A stretch of DNA of 35,519 nucleotides from CANLBN01 sp047634655 (GCA_047634655.1 JBLIHY010000011.1:1-35519); one strand, 5' to 3'; shown: positions 26,246 to 34,824, numbered from the stretch's first letter. The notes: generated by a model from the letters alone, not told the origin. Numbers and translations: made by a program.

Positions 26246-27232
26246 ATGAACAGAGCTGCCAATAGCGAGGTGGTTATCAATAGCGACGTTAAACGAACTG
26301 AGCAAGCGACTTATGGTATTGGCGTGGCCGCACGCATGACTGGTATTAGTGCGCATACGCTTAGGATGTGGGAACGTCGTTACCGTCTGAAACCATCAAA
26401 GCGCAGTGAAGGCGGCCAGAGGGCATTCACGCTAGCCGATATCCACCATCTTAAGTTACTCAAACAATTGACAAAAAATGGTGTGCGCATTGGCCATGTC
26501 GCTCATTTGCCCACAAAATCACTGACTAGCCTGCTATTAGAATCTGGACAAATGGATCCTCTGGACGAGCAGCAAGAAATGCTTTCTGCCCAGGTCTTTG
26601 GCCCCGGTTTGTGCGCCTACTTTAAGAGTCACAAACGACGTTTTCCTAACATTGAGTTTGAGTTTTCCGATCTCAGTAGTGGAAGCTATCTCGGTTCAGG
26701 CAACTTGAAAGTACTGCCAACCTTCAGTGTTTTCCAGGTGGACACACTCAACCACGATCAATTTGAAAGCCTTAAGACCTTGAGTGAACAGCAAACACAC
26801 GTAATTATTTTTTATCTTTACGCAGACAAAAGTATCAGGGAAAAACTGTCTCAGTGCCGCATTACTCTGGTGGCTGGAGGTATCGACGACGCGCGAATTG
26901 ATGAAACCATGAACAAAGTGTTACGCCTGCGAGAGCATTTAACTCAACTCGAATACAATAACGAGCGTTTTAAACTGCCCTCGACGCCCTATCCTCGGCA
27001 GTTCAGTGAACAGGAATTGGTTGAATTCAACCAAAGCGGCGATAATCTCAACTGCGAGTGTGTCAATCATTTAGTCGATCTTATCGGTCGCCTGAATGCC
27101 TTTGAAGACTACAGCAAAAACTGCGAGTCCGACTATTGGCAGCAAGCCGCAACCCATGCCTGTATTTATTCCTACGCCAATCAGGCGCGCTACTTGATGG
27201 AAAAGGCGTTGCTTGCCGTCCTCGATGAGTGA
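26246..27232 (+). CDS. MerR-type regulator resembling class II LitR (no B12 domain recognised)
   Basis: 328-residue protein with an N-terminal MerR helix-turn-helix (about 22-95; GIGVAARMTGISAHTLRMWERRY then GGQRAFTLADIHHLK) closest in character to the CarH/LitR light-response group. The C-terminal part has a Rossmann-like stretch (about 150-215) without a recognisable cobalamin-binding motif, and ends with a CECVNHLVDLIGRLNAFEDYS element (about 272-293) that I associate with B12-less LitR relatives such as the Pseudomonas putida PplR proteins. Those act in light responses together with a separate photosensor. GAGG precedes the ATG by about 9 nt. The divergent sigma gene and shared palindrome suggest it controls that sigma factor. 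HTH assignment is firm; the LitR class is less so. Confidence 0.8.
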   Translation: MNRAANSEVVINSDVKRTEQATYGIGVAARMTGISAHTLRMWERRYRLKPSKRSEGGQRAFTLADIHHLKLLKQLTKNGVRIGHVAHLPTKSLTSLLLESGQMDPLDEQQEMLSAQVFGPGLCAYFKSHKRRFPNIEFEFSDLSSGSYLGSGNLKVLPTFSVFQVDTLNHDQFESLKTLSEQQTHVIIFYLYADKSIREKLSQCRITLVAGGIDDARIDETMNKVLRLREHLTQLEYNNERFKLPSTPYPRQFSEQELVEFNQSGDNLNCECVNHLVDLIGRLNAFEDYSKNCESDYWQQAATHACIYSYANQARYLMEKALLAVLDE

Positions 27233-27414
27233 AGCCGATGGGTAATTCGTAGTTTAATAACGTCGAGCCATTAACACGGTGTCAAGTGATTAGCTGAGTG
27301 GTTGTCACTATGTTCAACTTCTGCGCTGCTTTCTAGTTATCCAATCCCGACAAGAGCAAGTTATACCCTTTTTCGACAAATCCAATTGAGAGTTCTTTTT
27401 CTCAAAATGCTATA

Positions 27415-27420
27415 TATAAT
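27415..27420 (+). promoter_or_regulatory. Probable -10 element of the radical SAM gene
   Basis: A consensus TATAAT at 27415-27420 lies 21 bp before the ATG at 27442, with GAGGG (27433-27437) as ribosome binding site in between. A weak TTCTTT about 16 bp upstream is the best -35. A TTGAGA/TCTCAA dyad flanks that -35 region. Confidence 0.45.
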
Positions 27421-27441
27421 CACAGTATTTTTGAGGGTCCC

Positions 27442-27772
27442 ATGGAACTTAACGAAAAGTTAGTCGTACTGGCCGATGCGGCAAAGTACGATGCCTCTTG
27501 CGCCAGTAGCGGAGCTATCAAACGCGACGCTCGCAAAGGCGGATTGGACTCCATCGCCCCCGGTATGGGGGTCTGTCACAGCTATGCGCCAGATGGCCAC
27601 TGTATCTCGCTACTGAAAATTCTGCTAACCAACTTTTGTGTTTACGATTGCAGCTATTGTGTTAATCGAGTTTCCAGCTCCGTCAGGCTCGCTCGCTTCA
27701 GCGTTGACGAGGCAGTAAAGCTCACTATCGATTTTTACAAGCGAAACTACATCGAGGGCTTGTTTCTAAGAG
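27442..27772 (+). pseudogene. Truncated radical SAM protein of the putative DNA modification/repair family
   Basis: The 5' part of a gene whose full-length relatives are about 400 residues. The N-terminus KLVVLADAAKYDASCASSG, the segment GMGVCHSYAPDGHCISLLKILLTN, and the 4Fe-4S motif CVYDCSYC (CxxxCxxC) match the radical SAM family usually linked to a uracil-DNA glycosylase-like partner (TIGR03916 type). Homology stops after FYKRNYIEGLFL, at about 27772, where IS5-family debris begins; the frame then runs 14 foreign codons to a stop at 27813. Two thirds of the protein is lost, so it should be inactive. The remaining 3' part is not found on the other side of the IS debris. Confidence 0.85.
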
Positions 27773-28239
27773 GGTATCCGGAAAGTCTATGCCTTCGGCC
27801 CTCCCTCATTTAAGGGCTTTAAAAAAACGACCCGGCCTCTCATTGTCTCTGCTGTTTTCGGCAAAGATCACTGAAAAACCGTTAGTTTTCGACCTATCGC
27901 CTAACAGTAAGCAATCAACGCCCTTGTAAAATACCGTTTTTACAAAAAATCGAGCGTTTTTTAGCTAAGCCATCGGACCATCCGCTTGATGGCGGCCAGT
28001 TGGATCCATGCTTCCGAGCTTTTCGATAAATATTCATAATCCTTGCTCAGCCGACGTTCATGATTCATTCAGCCAAAGGTCCTTTCTACAATCCATCGAA
28101 ATTTGACAATCTTAAACACTTTCCTGGGACGTAAAGCCACCGTCCAGATAACACTAAAGCAATTCATGATCCAGTCTTTGAGGGCATTTCCTGTATAACC
28201 ACCGTCCGCCCATATGAGCTGTATTCCTGGGAATGTTGG
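27772..28239 (-). mobile_element. IS5-family element remnant (3' part)
   Basis: Begins where radical SAM homology stops and ends where istB homology begins. It contains the last part of a DDE transposase on the minus strand and about 190 bp of non-coding end sequence. The 5' half of the element, including its other end, is missing, so terminal repeats and target duplication cannot be checked. The exact outer boundary is approximate. Confidence 0.7.
27961..28239 (-). pseudogene. IS5-family transposase, C-terminal fragment with an internal stop
   Basis: The fragment reads FPGIQLIWADGGYTGNALKDW, then ends with WIVERTFG, an in-frame TGA (about 28066-28068), and continues MNHERRLSKDYEYL to WIQLAAIKRMVRWLS before the stop at 27961-27963. 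IADGGY and the RTFGW-NHERRLSKDYE region are typical of IS5/IS427-type DDE transposases; the TGA replaces the expected Trp. The catalytic N-terminal part is absent. Confidence 0.8.
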
Positions 28240-28933
28240 CATCTCGATAATTGTCGCGTGGTCAGTCGATCTATAGCGGCTACCGTCATCATGCTGTCCG
28301 GGAAGATATGATCCCATTCGCTGAACGGTTGGTTGGCAGTAATGATTAAGCGGCCGCTCTCGTAACGATGAGTAATAAACTCAAACAGCACATGCGTTTC
28401 TGCATCGGCTTGCTTCACATAACCAATATCATCAATGATGATCAGCCGGTATTTATCCAACCGCGTCATGGCGGTCATCAAGTCCAAGTCGCGCTTGGCC
28501 TGCTGTAAGTGTTGAACCAGAGCGATGGCAGGGAACCGCTTGCAGCGCACGCCTTGTTCAATGAGTTTATGGCCCAGAGCTGCGGCCACATGGGTTTTGC
28601 CCGTACCACTGGGACCCAACAGCAGGACGTTATCTGCCTTGTGCGCCCAATCCATATCCTGTTGCAGCTTTGCCAGTGCCACTTGGTTGGGTTTGCTGAA
28701 GCGGTCTTGTTCCAGAGCCGTAAAAAGGTTTTACTGACAGGCAACTTGGCTTCACGCACCCATTCTTGGGTCCTGCGTTGGTGTCGGTCTGACAGCTCAT
28801 ACTCACACAGGGTGGCAAGGTAATCCGTGTGCGACCAGCTTTTCTCCACAAAGGTTTCCCACAGCGAGTGATAGTGGCGATTAAAGGCTGGCAGGCGAAG
28901 TTCTTTTAATGGTAGGGCGACTGAAGCGCTCAT
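28240..28933 (-). pseudogene. istB: istB, IS21 transposition helper ATPase, frameshifted and truncated
   Basis: IstB is the AAA+ helper of IS21 transposases. The N-terminus (MSASVALPLKELRLPAFNRH to KLPVSKTF) is in one frame; after an A-run at 28722-28726 (T-run on the coding strand) homology continues in another frame with Walker A GPSGTGKTHVAAALG and Walker B LIIIDDIGY. A second frameshift, consistent with loss of about 4 nt near 28261-28264, separates TVAAIDRL from HATIIEM. The last residues are lost at the junction with the IS5 remnant. The ATG at 28931-28933 overlaps the istA stop, the usual arrangement. Confidence 0.88.
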
Positions 28934-30346
28934 AACGACACCTCTTGAGCCAAATCAACTTGCTGATTGGTGCCCGTCATCGACGATAGCAGCTCGTCGT
29001 AACTGACCAGCTCATGCTTGGGGTGATGTGGAATGTAACGCTGATTGGCTGCTGGTGAGATATTGAGCTTGAAGCTCGGTAATCGACGCGAACTTGCCAG
29101 CCTTGGCGCTAGCGAGTAAATCATACCCAAGCGCTTGTTCATCGTCATGCTCATAGGCCAGCCTGAGTACCGTGACGATCCACTTGCACGCATTGCGAGC
29201 CTCCAGGTGTTGATCGGCCAGCTGCCAGAGTTGGTGGTAGTTGTCATCGGGCAGTAGATTATCGCGCAGCTGAGAGTAACGAAACGCCTGTGGCTTGGCG
29301 GCCAGCGATCGAATGACGTGTTTGTAATTGACGCTACGGGCACGGCTCTCGCTTGGTTTAGGATAAACACGCCGTAGGGTTAAGGCTTCGTGCTGCCCTA
29401 CACGCAGTATCAGTTTGTCGTGATAGAGCCTGACCTGAACGCGCTCGCCGATCAGGTGAGAGGGCACCGTGTAAAGCACGCGGCGAACTTCGATCGTCGA
29501 AGACCGCGTCACGTTGAGATTGAGTGTTTGGTAGTCGGCGGCCTGGAACACCGGCAGCGGCTGTAATGTCTGGCGCTCTTCGGTAAAACGTGTGTGAGAA
29601 CGACGATTGAGCTTTTCGACCACCTTATCAAGGTAGGCCTGATAGGCCTCGACACTCTCAAAGTCATGATGCCCGCGTAGCTTCAATTGCTGGGATAGAC
29701 GGCGTTTTAATGAGCCGTTGGCACATTCAACCACGCCATTCTCGTGAGATTGGCCAAGGTTATTGCGTGCCGCGCTCAAGCTGTCAGTGCGGTGTTCAAT
29801 CGGACTGCCACGCGCCTGCTGTAGCGCACGCTGTAAACCACAGGCAAGGGCGGCATAGCTTTCCCCGCCTTGTGCCAGCGTGACGGAGCGCCAACCACTG
29901 TAAGCTAAACGGAATTGATACAGCCGATGTTTGAAGAGCACGCCCTGGATCGTGATCGCGCTATCTGGGTGCGTAAAGTCGGAAAAGCCTTGCTGTGTGA
30001 CGACCGCCTGTTGGCGAAAAATAACGTCTCGCTCCGGCCCATTCAACGCCTTCCACTGCTTGATCCGACGTTGCAGCGTGCGCAATATTTTTTGGTCGTA
30101 ATGGCCAGGATAAGGTTCTTCCAAGTATTCCAGCAAGGTGGTGCCGGTTAGTGAGGGTTCCCTCTCCAGTAATACCACCAGCTCGGCATTCCATAACGCT
30201 GCCAACGGATCTTCTCGGGCGCGCCAGTCTCTCTCGGCTTGATTGCGGGGTGCTCCTGGTTTTTCTATACGCCGCCCTGAACGGACAGATACTCCTGCTT
30301 TGGCGGCAGCCACTTCTTGGCTGACGCTATCTTGTCGATGCTGCAT
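28930..30346 (-). pseudogene. istA: istA, IS21 transposase, internally deleted and frameshifted
   Basis: DDE transposase of IS21. The ATG at 30346 (MQHRQDSVSQEVAAAKAGVS, an HTH region) has a strong AGGAG upstream and is chosen over an earlier frame start. The DDE domain shows SDFTHPD, EHRTDS and HENGVVE, but the spacing between the second and third is short: HRTDSLSAA joins directly to RNNLGQSHENG (near 29762-29770), whereas relatives have about 28-34 residues there. Near 29050-29080 the frame shifts; the proper C-terminus, ending PHHPKHELVSYDELLSS and overlapping istB, is in another frame. Confidence 0.85.
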
Positions 30347-30417
30347 ATACAGCTCCTCTTGTCGGTTGGTTATGTGTTGACCCGGCACCTTGTGCTCCAC
30401 AGTGGAAAACAAGGTGC

Positions 30418-30482
30418 CAATTGTCACACCCAACCGGCCAAGATAATTGTCGTCAACCGGTCATCCTAATTGTCGCCGAACA
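30418..30482 (-). repeat. IS21 left end with repeated internal motifs
   Basis: From the outer tip at 30482 inward, related units follow each other: GACAATTAGGATGACCGGTT (30455-30474), GACAATTATCTTGGCCGGTT (30432-30451) and a shorter TGACAATTGGC near 30418-30427. Multiple transposase-binding repeats inside the ends are a known feature of IS21-family elements. The end is next to the DUF294 gene promoter region. Confidence 0.8.
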
Positions 30483-30495
30483 AAATCCTCTGAGC

Positions 30496-30523
30496 TTGTT
30501 TTGTTGTGTATTCAGTGCATAAT
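30496..30523 (+). promoter_or_regulatory. Possible promoter of the DUF294-exonuclease operon
   Basis: TTGTTT (30496-30501), 16 bp, CATAAT (30518-30523), 32 bp before the GTG start at 30556. It lies just outside the IS21 end, so it is native to the right-hand segment. Both hexamers deviate from consensus. Confidence 0.4.
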
Positions 30524-30555
30524 TCTTAGTACCTTAATTTTACAGGAATAAGTCT

Positions 30556-32439
30556 GTGCAAGCGGAACAGGTCGAAGTTTCAAGCTTTCTTTCCCAACAC
30601 CGCCCCTTTGACGAACTGCCTGTCAAAGCCCGGGATGTATTGGCACAATCAATAGAAATAGCTTACTTTCAAGCAGGGGCCGAAATTGTTCGTTTTCGTG
30701 ACGCTATTGAAGATCTGCATGTCGTTCGCAGTGGTTCTGTAGAAGTATTTCGTCGCAATGGAGAGCTTCATAATCGTTTGGCTGAAGGCGGTATTTTTGG
30801 CCAGATGGGTTTGCTGATGAATGGCAAGGTGCGCTTTCCCGTCAAGGCGCTAGATGATACTTTAGTATATTGCATTCCAGATAAAACATTTAAACACTAT
30901 TGCGCTGAATACGACGATTTCGCAGACTATTTTGAGGCGGATGAAGTCGGAATTTTAAGAGGTACCGTTTCTCGCTCAGTAGAATTGAGTGACCTTACTA
31001 CTGTTAAAGTAAAGACTATTTTAACCAGACCGCCTGTCATTGCGTTACCTGATATGACCGTTCAGCAGGCTGCAAGGTATATGGGTGAGCAAGATGTATC
31101 CTTCTTGTTAGTCTGTTCGACAGGCTCTCTATCCGGCGAATCAGAGTCAGGTTTAAAGGGAATTTTGACCGATCATCATTTACGGCAAGGTATTGTGGCA
31201 GACGGTTTGCCGCTAACGACGCCTATCAGTGACGTAATGTCGTCCGATTTTAAAGTGCTTGATTCTAAAGCTTACATGTTTGAAGCCATGCTTATGATGC
31301 TGAGGTTTAATCTACAGCAGCTTCCTGTTATGCATCGACAAGAACCCATTGGCGCATTGACGCTTTCTGATATTCTTAGGCATGAATCACAAAGCAGCTT
31401 ACTGTTCGTTAAAGGAATTTTTGCGCAACCCTCAGTGAAAGACCTAACGCTTTATGCAAAACAATTACCTGCAGTCTATGTTCGAATGGTAAATGAAGAC
31501 GCTAACTCACACATGATAGGAACTGCGATGGCGGTGATTGGCAGGTCTATTAAGCAGCACTTATTGAGTCTTGCCGAAGAAAAATTCGGCCCTCCCCCTG
31601 TGCCTTATTGTTTTCTGGCACTAGGATCCATGGCAAGGGATGAACAGTTATTGGTGACGGATCAAGATAACGCCTTGCTTTTTGCTAACGGCTATCGACC
31701 GAAAGAACATGAAAAGTACTTTGCAAAGCTTGCTAAATATGTGTGTGATGGCCTAGCGGCCTGTGGGTATACTTACTGCTCTGGCGATATCATGGCAACC
31801 AACCCTCAATGGCGTAGAACCTTTACTCAATGGCAGGAATGCTTTGCAGACTGGATAGATAACCCTGAGCCGCAAGCCTTGTTAAATAGCAGTATTTTCT
31901 TTGACTTGGATGGTGTTTGGGGAGAAACATCGCTAGCCGATACCTTAAAAACCTTTGTCGCACAACGCGCAAAAAGTAACCCTCGATTTTTAGCGAGCCT
32001 TGCACGTAATGCACTTGGCAGAACGCCGCCGCTTGGATTTTTTAAGAATTTTGTGATGGAGCCAGACGGCCGGCACGGCAAATCTATTAATCTTAAACGA
32101 CGCGGTACTGCGCCTTTGAGTGATGTAATACGCGTACACGCTTTGGCCGTGGGCTCCAATTATCAAAACTCCTTTGAAAGGCTGGATGATATCATCGAAG
32201 CTGGGATTCTGCCTGATGGAAAAGGACGTGAATTGAGTGATGCGTTAGAATATATCTCCATGGTGCGTATTCGCCATCAGGCGCACGATATAGAGCAAAA
32301 TGAAACGCCTGATAACACGATTAACCCTAAGCATTTATCCACGTTTGAAAAACGAAACTTAAGGGAGGCTTTCCAAATTTTAGATAAGGCCCAGCAGTTT
32401 CTAAAATACCGATACACTGCTCAGAGCTCTTTAAAGTAA
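30556..32439 (+). CDS. Cyclic nucleotide-binding/CBS domain protein with DUF294 nucleotidyltransferase-like domain
   Basis: 627-residue cytoplasmic protein with four modules: a cyclic nucleotide-binding domain (about 15-135; GGIFGQMGLLMNGKVRFPV), a CBS pair (about 150-280), a DUF294 nucleotidyltransferase-like domain (about 300-440) with GSMARDEQLLVTDQDNAL, and a C-terminal DUF294 helical domain (about 475-620). The combination suggests a nucleotide-sensing regulatory transferase, but its target is not established. The start is GTG with AGGA about 9 nt upstream. The exonuclease gene follows after 11 bp; this pair recurs in gammaproteobacteria, often near acetate permease genes, none of which is present here. 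The gene begins 74 bp from the IS21 end. Confidence 0.92.
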   Translation: MQAEQVEVSSFLSQHRPFDELPVKARDVLAQSIEIAYFQAGAEIVRFRDAIEDLHVVRSGSVEVFRRNGELHNRLAEGGIFGQMGLLMNGKVRFPVKALDDTLVYCIPDKTFKHYCAEYDDFADYFEADEVGILRGTVSRSVELSDLTTVKVKTILTRPPVIALPDMTVQQAARYMGEQDVSFLLVCSTGSLSGESESGLKGILTDHHLRQGIVADGLPLTTPISDVMSSDFKVLDSKAYMFEAMLMMLRFNLQQLPVMHRQEPIGALTLSDILRHESQSSLLFVKGIFAQPSVKDLTLYAKQLPAVYVRMVNEDANSHMIGTAMAVIGRSIKQHLLSLAEEKFGPPPVPYCFLALGSMARDEQLLVTDQDNALLFANGYRPKEHEKYFAKLAKYVCDGLAACGYTYCSGDIMATNPQWRRTFTQWQECFADWIDNPEPQALLNSSIFFDLDGVWGETSLADTLKTFVAQRAKSNPRFLASLARNALGRTPPLGFFKNFVMEPDGRHGKSINLKRRGTAPLSDVIRVHALAVGSNYQNSFERLDDIIEAGILPDGKGRELSDALEYISMVRIRHQAHDIEQNETPDNTINPKHLSTFEKRNLREAFQILDKAQQFLKYRYTAQSSLK

Positions 32440-32450
32440 GGCGACATCGA

Positions 32451-33173
32451 ATGAGTGAATACATGTCCGTGGTTCCGTCGCCATTAGCGTGGCAAGGTTA
32501 TTACGCCGAGCGGTCTAGGTGCTGCAAAGACTTGCGCTTAAAAGCGTTTTTTGAGGCGGGAGTGATTGACCCCGAAACGCCTTTGAATGAAGTGCCTTTC
32601 GTGGCGCTAGATTTTGAAACAACGGGATTGAACCCTCAGGAGCACAGCATAGTGAGCGCGGGGGTGGTGCCCTTCACGTTAGCTCGAATTCGTTGTCGGA
32701 AAGCCAGTCACTTTATCGTAAAGCCCCGTCAAACGCTTTTGTCAGAGTCAGTAACGATACACGGTATAACCCATTCTGATGTGCGGTCAGCGCCCGACCT
32801 TGATGATGTACTGAATGAGTTTCTGCCAAAATTAGCAAAGCAGGTTGTGGTGGTGCATTATCGACACATCGAACGAGACTTCTTAAATATCGCTTTGCTG
32901 GCACGTATTCAAGAACAATTGTTTTTCCCTGTGATCGATACAATGCTGTTAGAGGAGCAGATACTGCGAAAGCAACGAAACGTTATTTCTAGCTTGCTAG
33001 GCCGCCGTTCTACTTTGTCGTTACGCTTACCTGACATACGCGAACGCTATGGCTTGCCACGTTATCATCTACACCACGCTATGACTGATGCCTTAGCAAC
33101 AGCGGAACTTCTGCAAGCACAGATCGCACACCACTTTGATGAAAAGACCCCCATATCCCAACTTTGGTGTTAG
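32451..33173 (+). CDS. 3'-5' exonuclease, DnaQ-like DEDDh family
   Basis: 240-residue exonuclease-fold protein. ExoI is FVALDFETTGLNP with D54 and E56, ExoII lies around VVVHYRHIERDFL, and ExoIII is HHAMTDALATAELL, giving the DEDDh set. An extra N-terminal segment of about 45 residues precedes the fold. It is probably a stand-alone DNA or RNA exonuclease rather than the polymerase III proofreader, because of the operon with the DUF294 protein 11 bp upstream. A strong terminator follows. Confidence 0.92.
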   Translation: MSEYMSVVPSPLAWQGYYAERSRCCKDLRLKAFFEAGVIDPETPLNEVPFVALDFETTGLNPQEHSIVSAGVVPFTLARIRCRKASHFIVKPRQTLLSESVTIHGITHSDVRSAPDLDDVLNEFLPKLAKQVVVVHYRHIERDFLNIALLARIQEQLFFPVIDTMLLEEQILRKQRNVISSLLGRRSTLSLRLPDIRERYGLPRYHLHHAMTDALATAELLQAQIAHHFDEKTPISQLWC

Positions 33174-33193
33174 ATTCACTTTTGTTTAGGCAA

Positions 33194-33231
33194 TTAAAAA
33201 GCCCATACGCACAAACGTATGGGCTTTTTAA
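33194..33231. terminator. Bidirectional intrinsic terminator
   Basis: TTAAAAAGCCCATACG (33194-33209) and CGTATGGGCTTTTTAA (33216-33231) form a perfect 16-bp stem with a 6-nt loop. The GC-rich core flanked by A-run and T-run serves both converging genes: the exonuclease on the plus strand and the BCCT transporter on the minus strand. Confidence 0.95.
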
Positions 33232-33246
33232 GTACTAATGATCTAG

Positions 33247-34824
33247 TTAGCTAGGACGAGGTTCGGTTCTCAGCCCCATAATCAAACTCACACACATCGC
33301 TAACAATACAAATGTGAAGGGCAATCCCGTTGAAATTGCACCGGCTTGCAAAGCTTGAATAGCCTCTGTTCCGCCAATCCACAATAATACAGCCGCAATC
33401 GCGCCTTCAGTTGTGGCCCAAAAAATTCGTTGTGGAACGGGCGCATCAACCTTTCCACCAGCAGTAATGCTGTCTATCACAAGTGAGCCTGAATCAGACG
33501 AGGTGATGAAAAACACCAACACTAATACAATCGCAATCATCGATAAAATTGAGCCTAAAGGTAATTCATCAAACATTTGAAACATAGCAAGCGGTACTTG
33601 TGTTAAACCTTCTGTGCCAAGCGCTCCAACGCCCTGTATCACCTGATCAATAGCAATTCCGCCATAAACCGACATCCATATAATGGTCACACTTGTTGGA
33701 ATTAGCAGTACTGCAATGATAAATTCGCGGATGGTACGGCCTTTAGAGACTCTAGCAATGAACATACCCACGAATGGGGACCACGAAATCCACCACGCCC
33801 AATAAAACACAGTCCACCCCTGAAACCAGGCTTCATCTTCACGGCCATGAGGGTTACTCAAAGGGATGATGTTTTCAATATAAGCCATGATCGTTGTAGG
33901 TATATTTCCCATTGCAACAGCAAAGCCGACCACGGCAACAAATACCAGCAAGACCATGGCAATAATCATATTGATATTACTGAGTAGTTTTACGCCGCCT
34001 TCTAGTCCACGCACAACAGAACCGATCGCTAATAATGTTACACCAACTATCACTGCTATTTGTAACCCGACGCCATTTTCGAGACCAAATACATGGTTAA
34101 TGCCTGCTGCAGCTTGTTGAGCACCGAGGCCTAATGAGGTCGCTAAACCGAAAAGCGTGGCCAGAACTGCCATGACGTCAATGATATGACCAGGCCACCC
34201 CCACGTACGATCACCTAAAATGGGATAGAAGACTGAACGGATAGATAAAGGAAGCCCTTTATTATAGGTGAAAAAAGCGAGAGACAAGGCAACCACGGCA
34301 TATATCGCCCAAGGGTGTAACCCCCAGTGATACATGGTAGCCCCTAGCGCAAGACGGGCCGCTTCAGGTGAGTTTGCTTCAACACCAAGTGGGGTTTCAT
34401 ACCAGCCTGTGAAATAAGCAACAGGCTCGGCAACGCCCCAAAACATTAAACCTATACCCATACCGGCAGCAAACAGCATTGCAAACCATGATATTCTCGA
34501 GTGTTCCGGTTTAGCGCTTTCACCGCCGAGACGAATCTTTCCGTAAGGCGATACGACGAGCCCAAGGCAAAATAATACAAATATATTTGCGGACCACATA
34601 AAGAATGCATCGAAAACACCAATAATATCCCACTTTAAACCGTCTAACGCACCTTTGGCCGTTGCAGGGTCCATGACTAATATTGTGATTAAAAAAATAA
34701 GAATTAAGCCCGCGCTAATGCCGAATACGGGGTTGTGTATATCAAACCCCCAGCGCTGAACGTTATCTTGTCCAACGGTATAGTCAGTGCTGTGAATGCT
34801 ATATTTATCTTTTGAATTTGGCAT
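33247..34824 (-). CDS. BCCT family betaine/carnitine/choline-type transporter
   Basis: 525-residue inner-membrane protein with about twelve transmembrane segments. It shows the glycine-rich AAGMGIGLMFWGVAEP, which in BetP-like members goes with sodium coupling, and the family signature WTVFYWAWWISWSPFVG followed by MFIARVSKGRTIREF. These transporters import quaternary ammonium compounds such as betaine or choline for osmoprotection or catabolism; the exact substrate cannot be read from sequence. N- and C-terminal tails are short, without the long regulatory C-terminus of BetP. No choline-oxidation genes are nearby. Confidence 0.93.
   Translation of the reverse strand: MPNSKDKYSIHSTDYTVGQDNVQRWGFDIHNPVFGISAGLILIFLITILVMDPATAKGALDGLKWDIIGVFDAFFMWSANIFVLFCLGLVVSPYGKIRLGGESAKPEHSRISWFAMLFAAGMGIGLMFWGVAEPVAYFTGWYETPLGVEANSPEAARLALGATMYHWGLHPWAIYAVVALSLAFFTYNKGLPLSIRSVFYPILGDRTWGWPGHIIDVMAVLATLFGLATSLGLGAQQAAAGINHVFGLENGVGLQIAVIVGVTLLAIGSVVRGLEGGVKLLSNINMIIAMVLLVFVAVVGFAVAMGNIPTTIMAYIENIIPLSNPHGREDEAWFQGWTVFYWAWWISWSPFVGMFIARVSKGRTIREFIIAVLLIPTSVTIIWMSVYGGIAIDQVIQGVGALGTEGLTQVPLAMFQMFDELPLGSILSMIAIVLVLVFFITSSDSGSLVIDSITAGGKVDAPVPQRIFWATTEGAIAAVLLWIGGTEAIQALQAGAISTGLPFTFVLLAMCVSLIMGLRTEPRPS

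Larger units (their letters stand above)
28240..30482 (-). mobile_element. Decayed IS21-family insertion sequence
   Basis: Contains istA and istB in the usual order and overlap on the minus strand, and an intact-looking outer end at 30482 (TGTTCGGCGACAATTAGGATG). The other end is missing: istB homology breaks at about 28240 inside the C-terminal region and runs into the IS5 fragment. Frameshifts in both genes and a deletion in istA mean it cannot transpose by itself. Confidence 0.88.

Noticed and set aside
28069..28317. An 82-codon frame that looks like one protein
   Set aside because: It is a chimera: its first part is the out-of-frame tail of istB (ending HATIIEM) and the rest is IS5 transposase, ended by the premature TGA.
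28509..28823. Plus-strand open frames inside the IS21 region, including 29915-30151
   Set aside because: They are antisense to istB and istA, which are clearly recognised on the minus strand.
28930..29370. 146-codon minus-strand frame as a separate gene
   Set aside because: Only its last part is meaningful; it is the frameshifted C-terminus of istA, overlapping the istB start.
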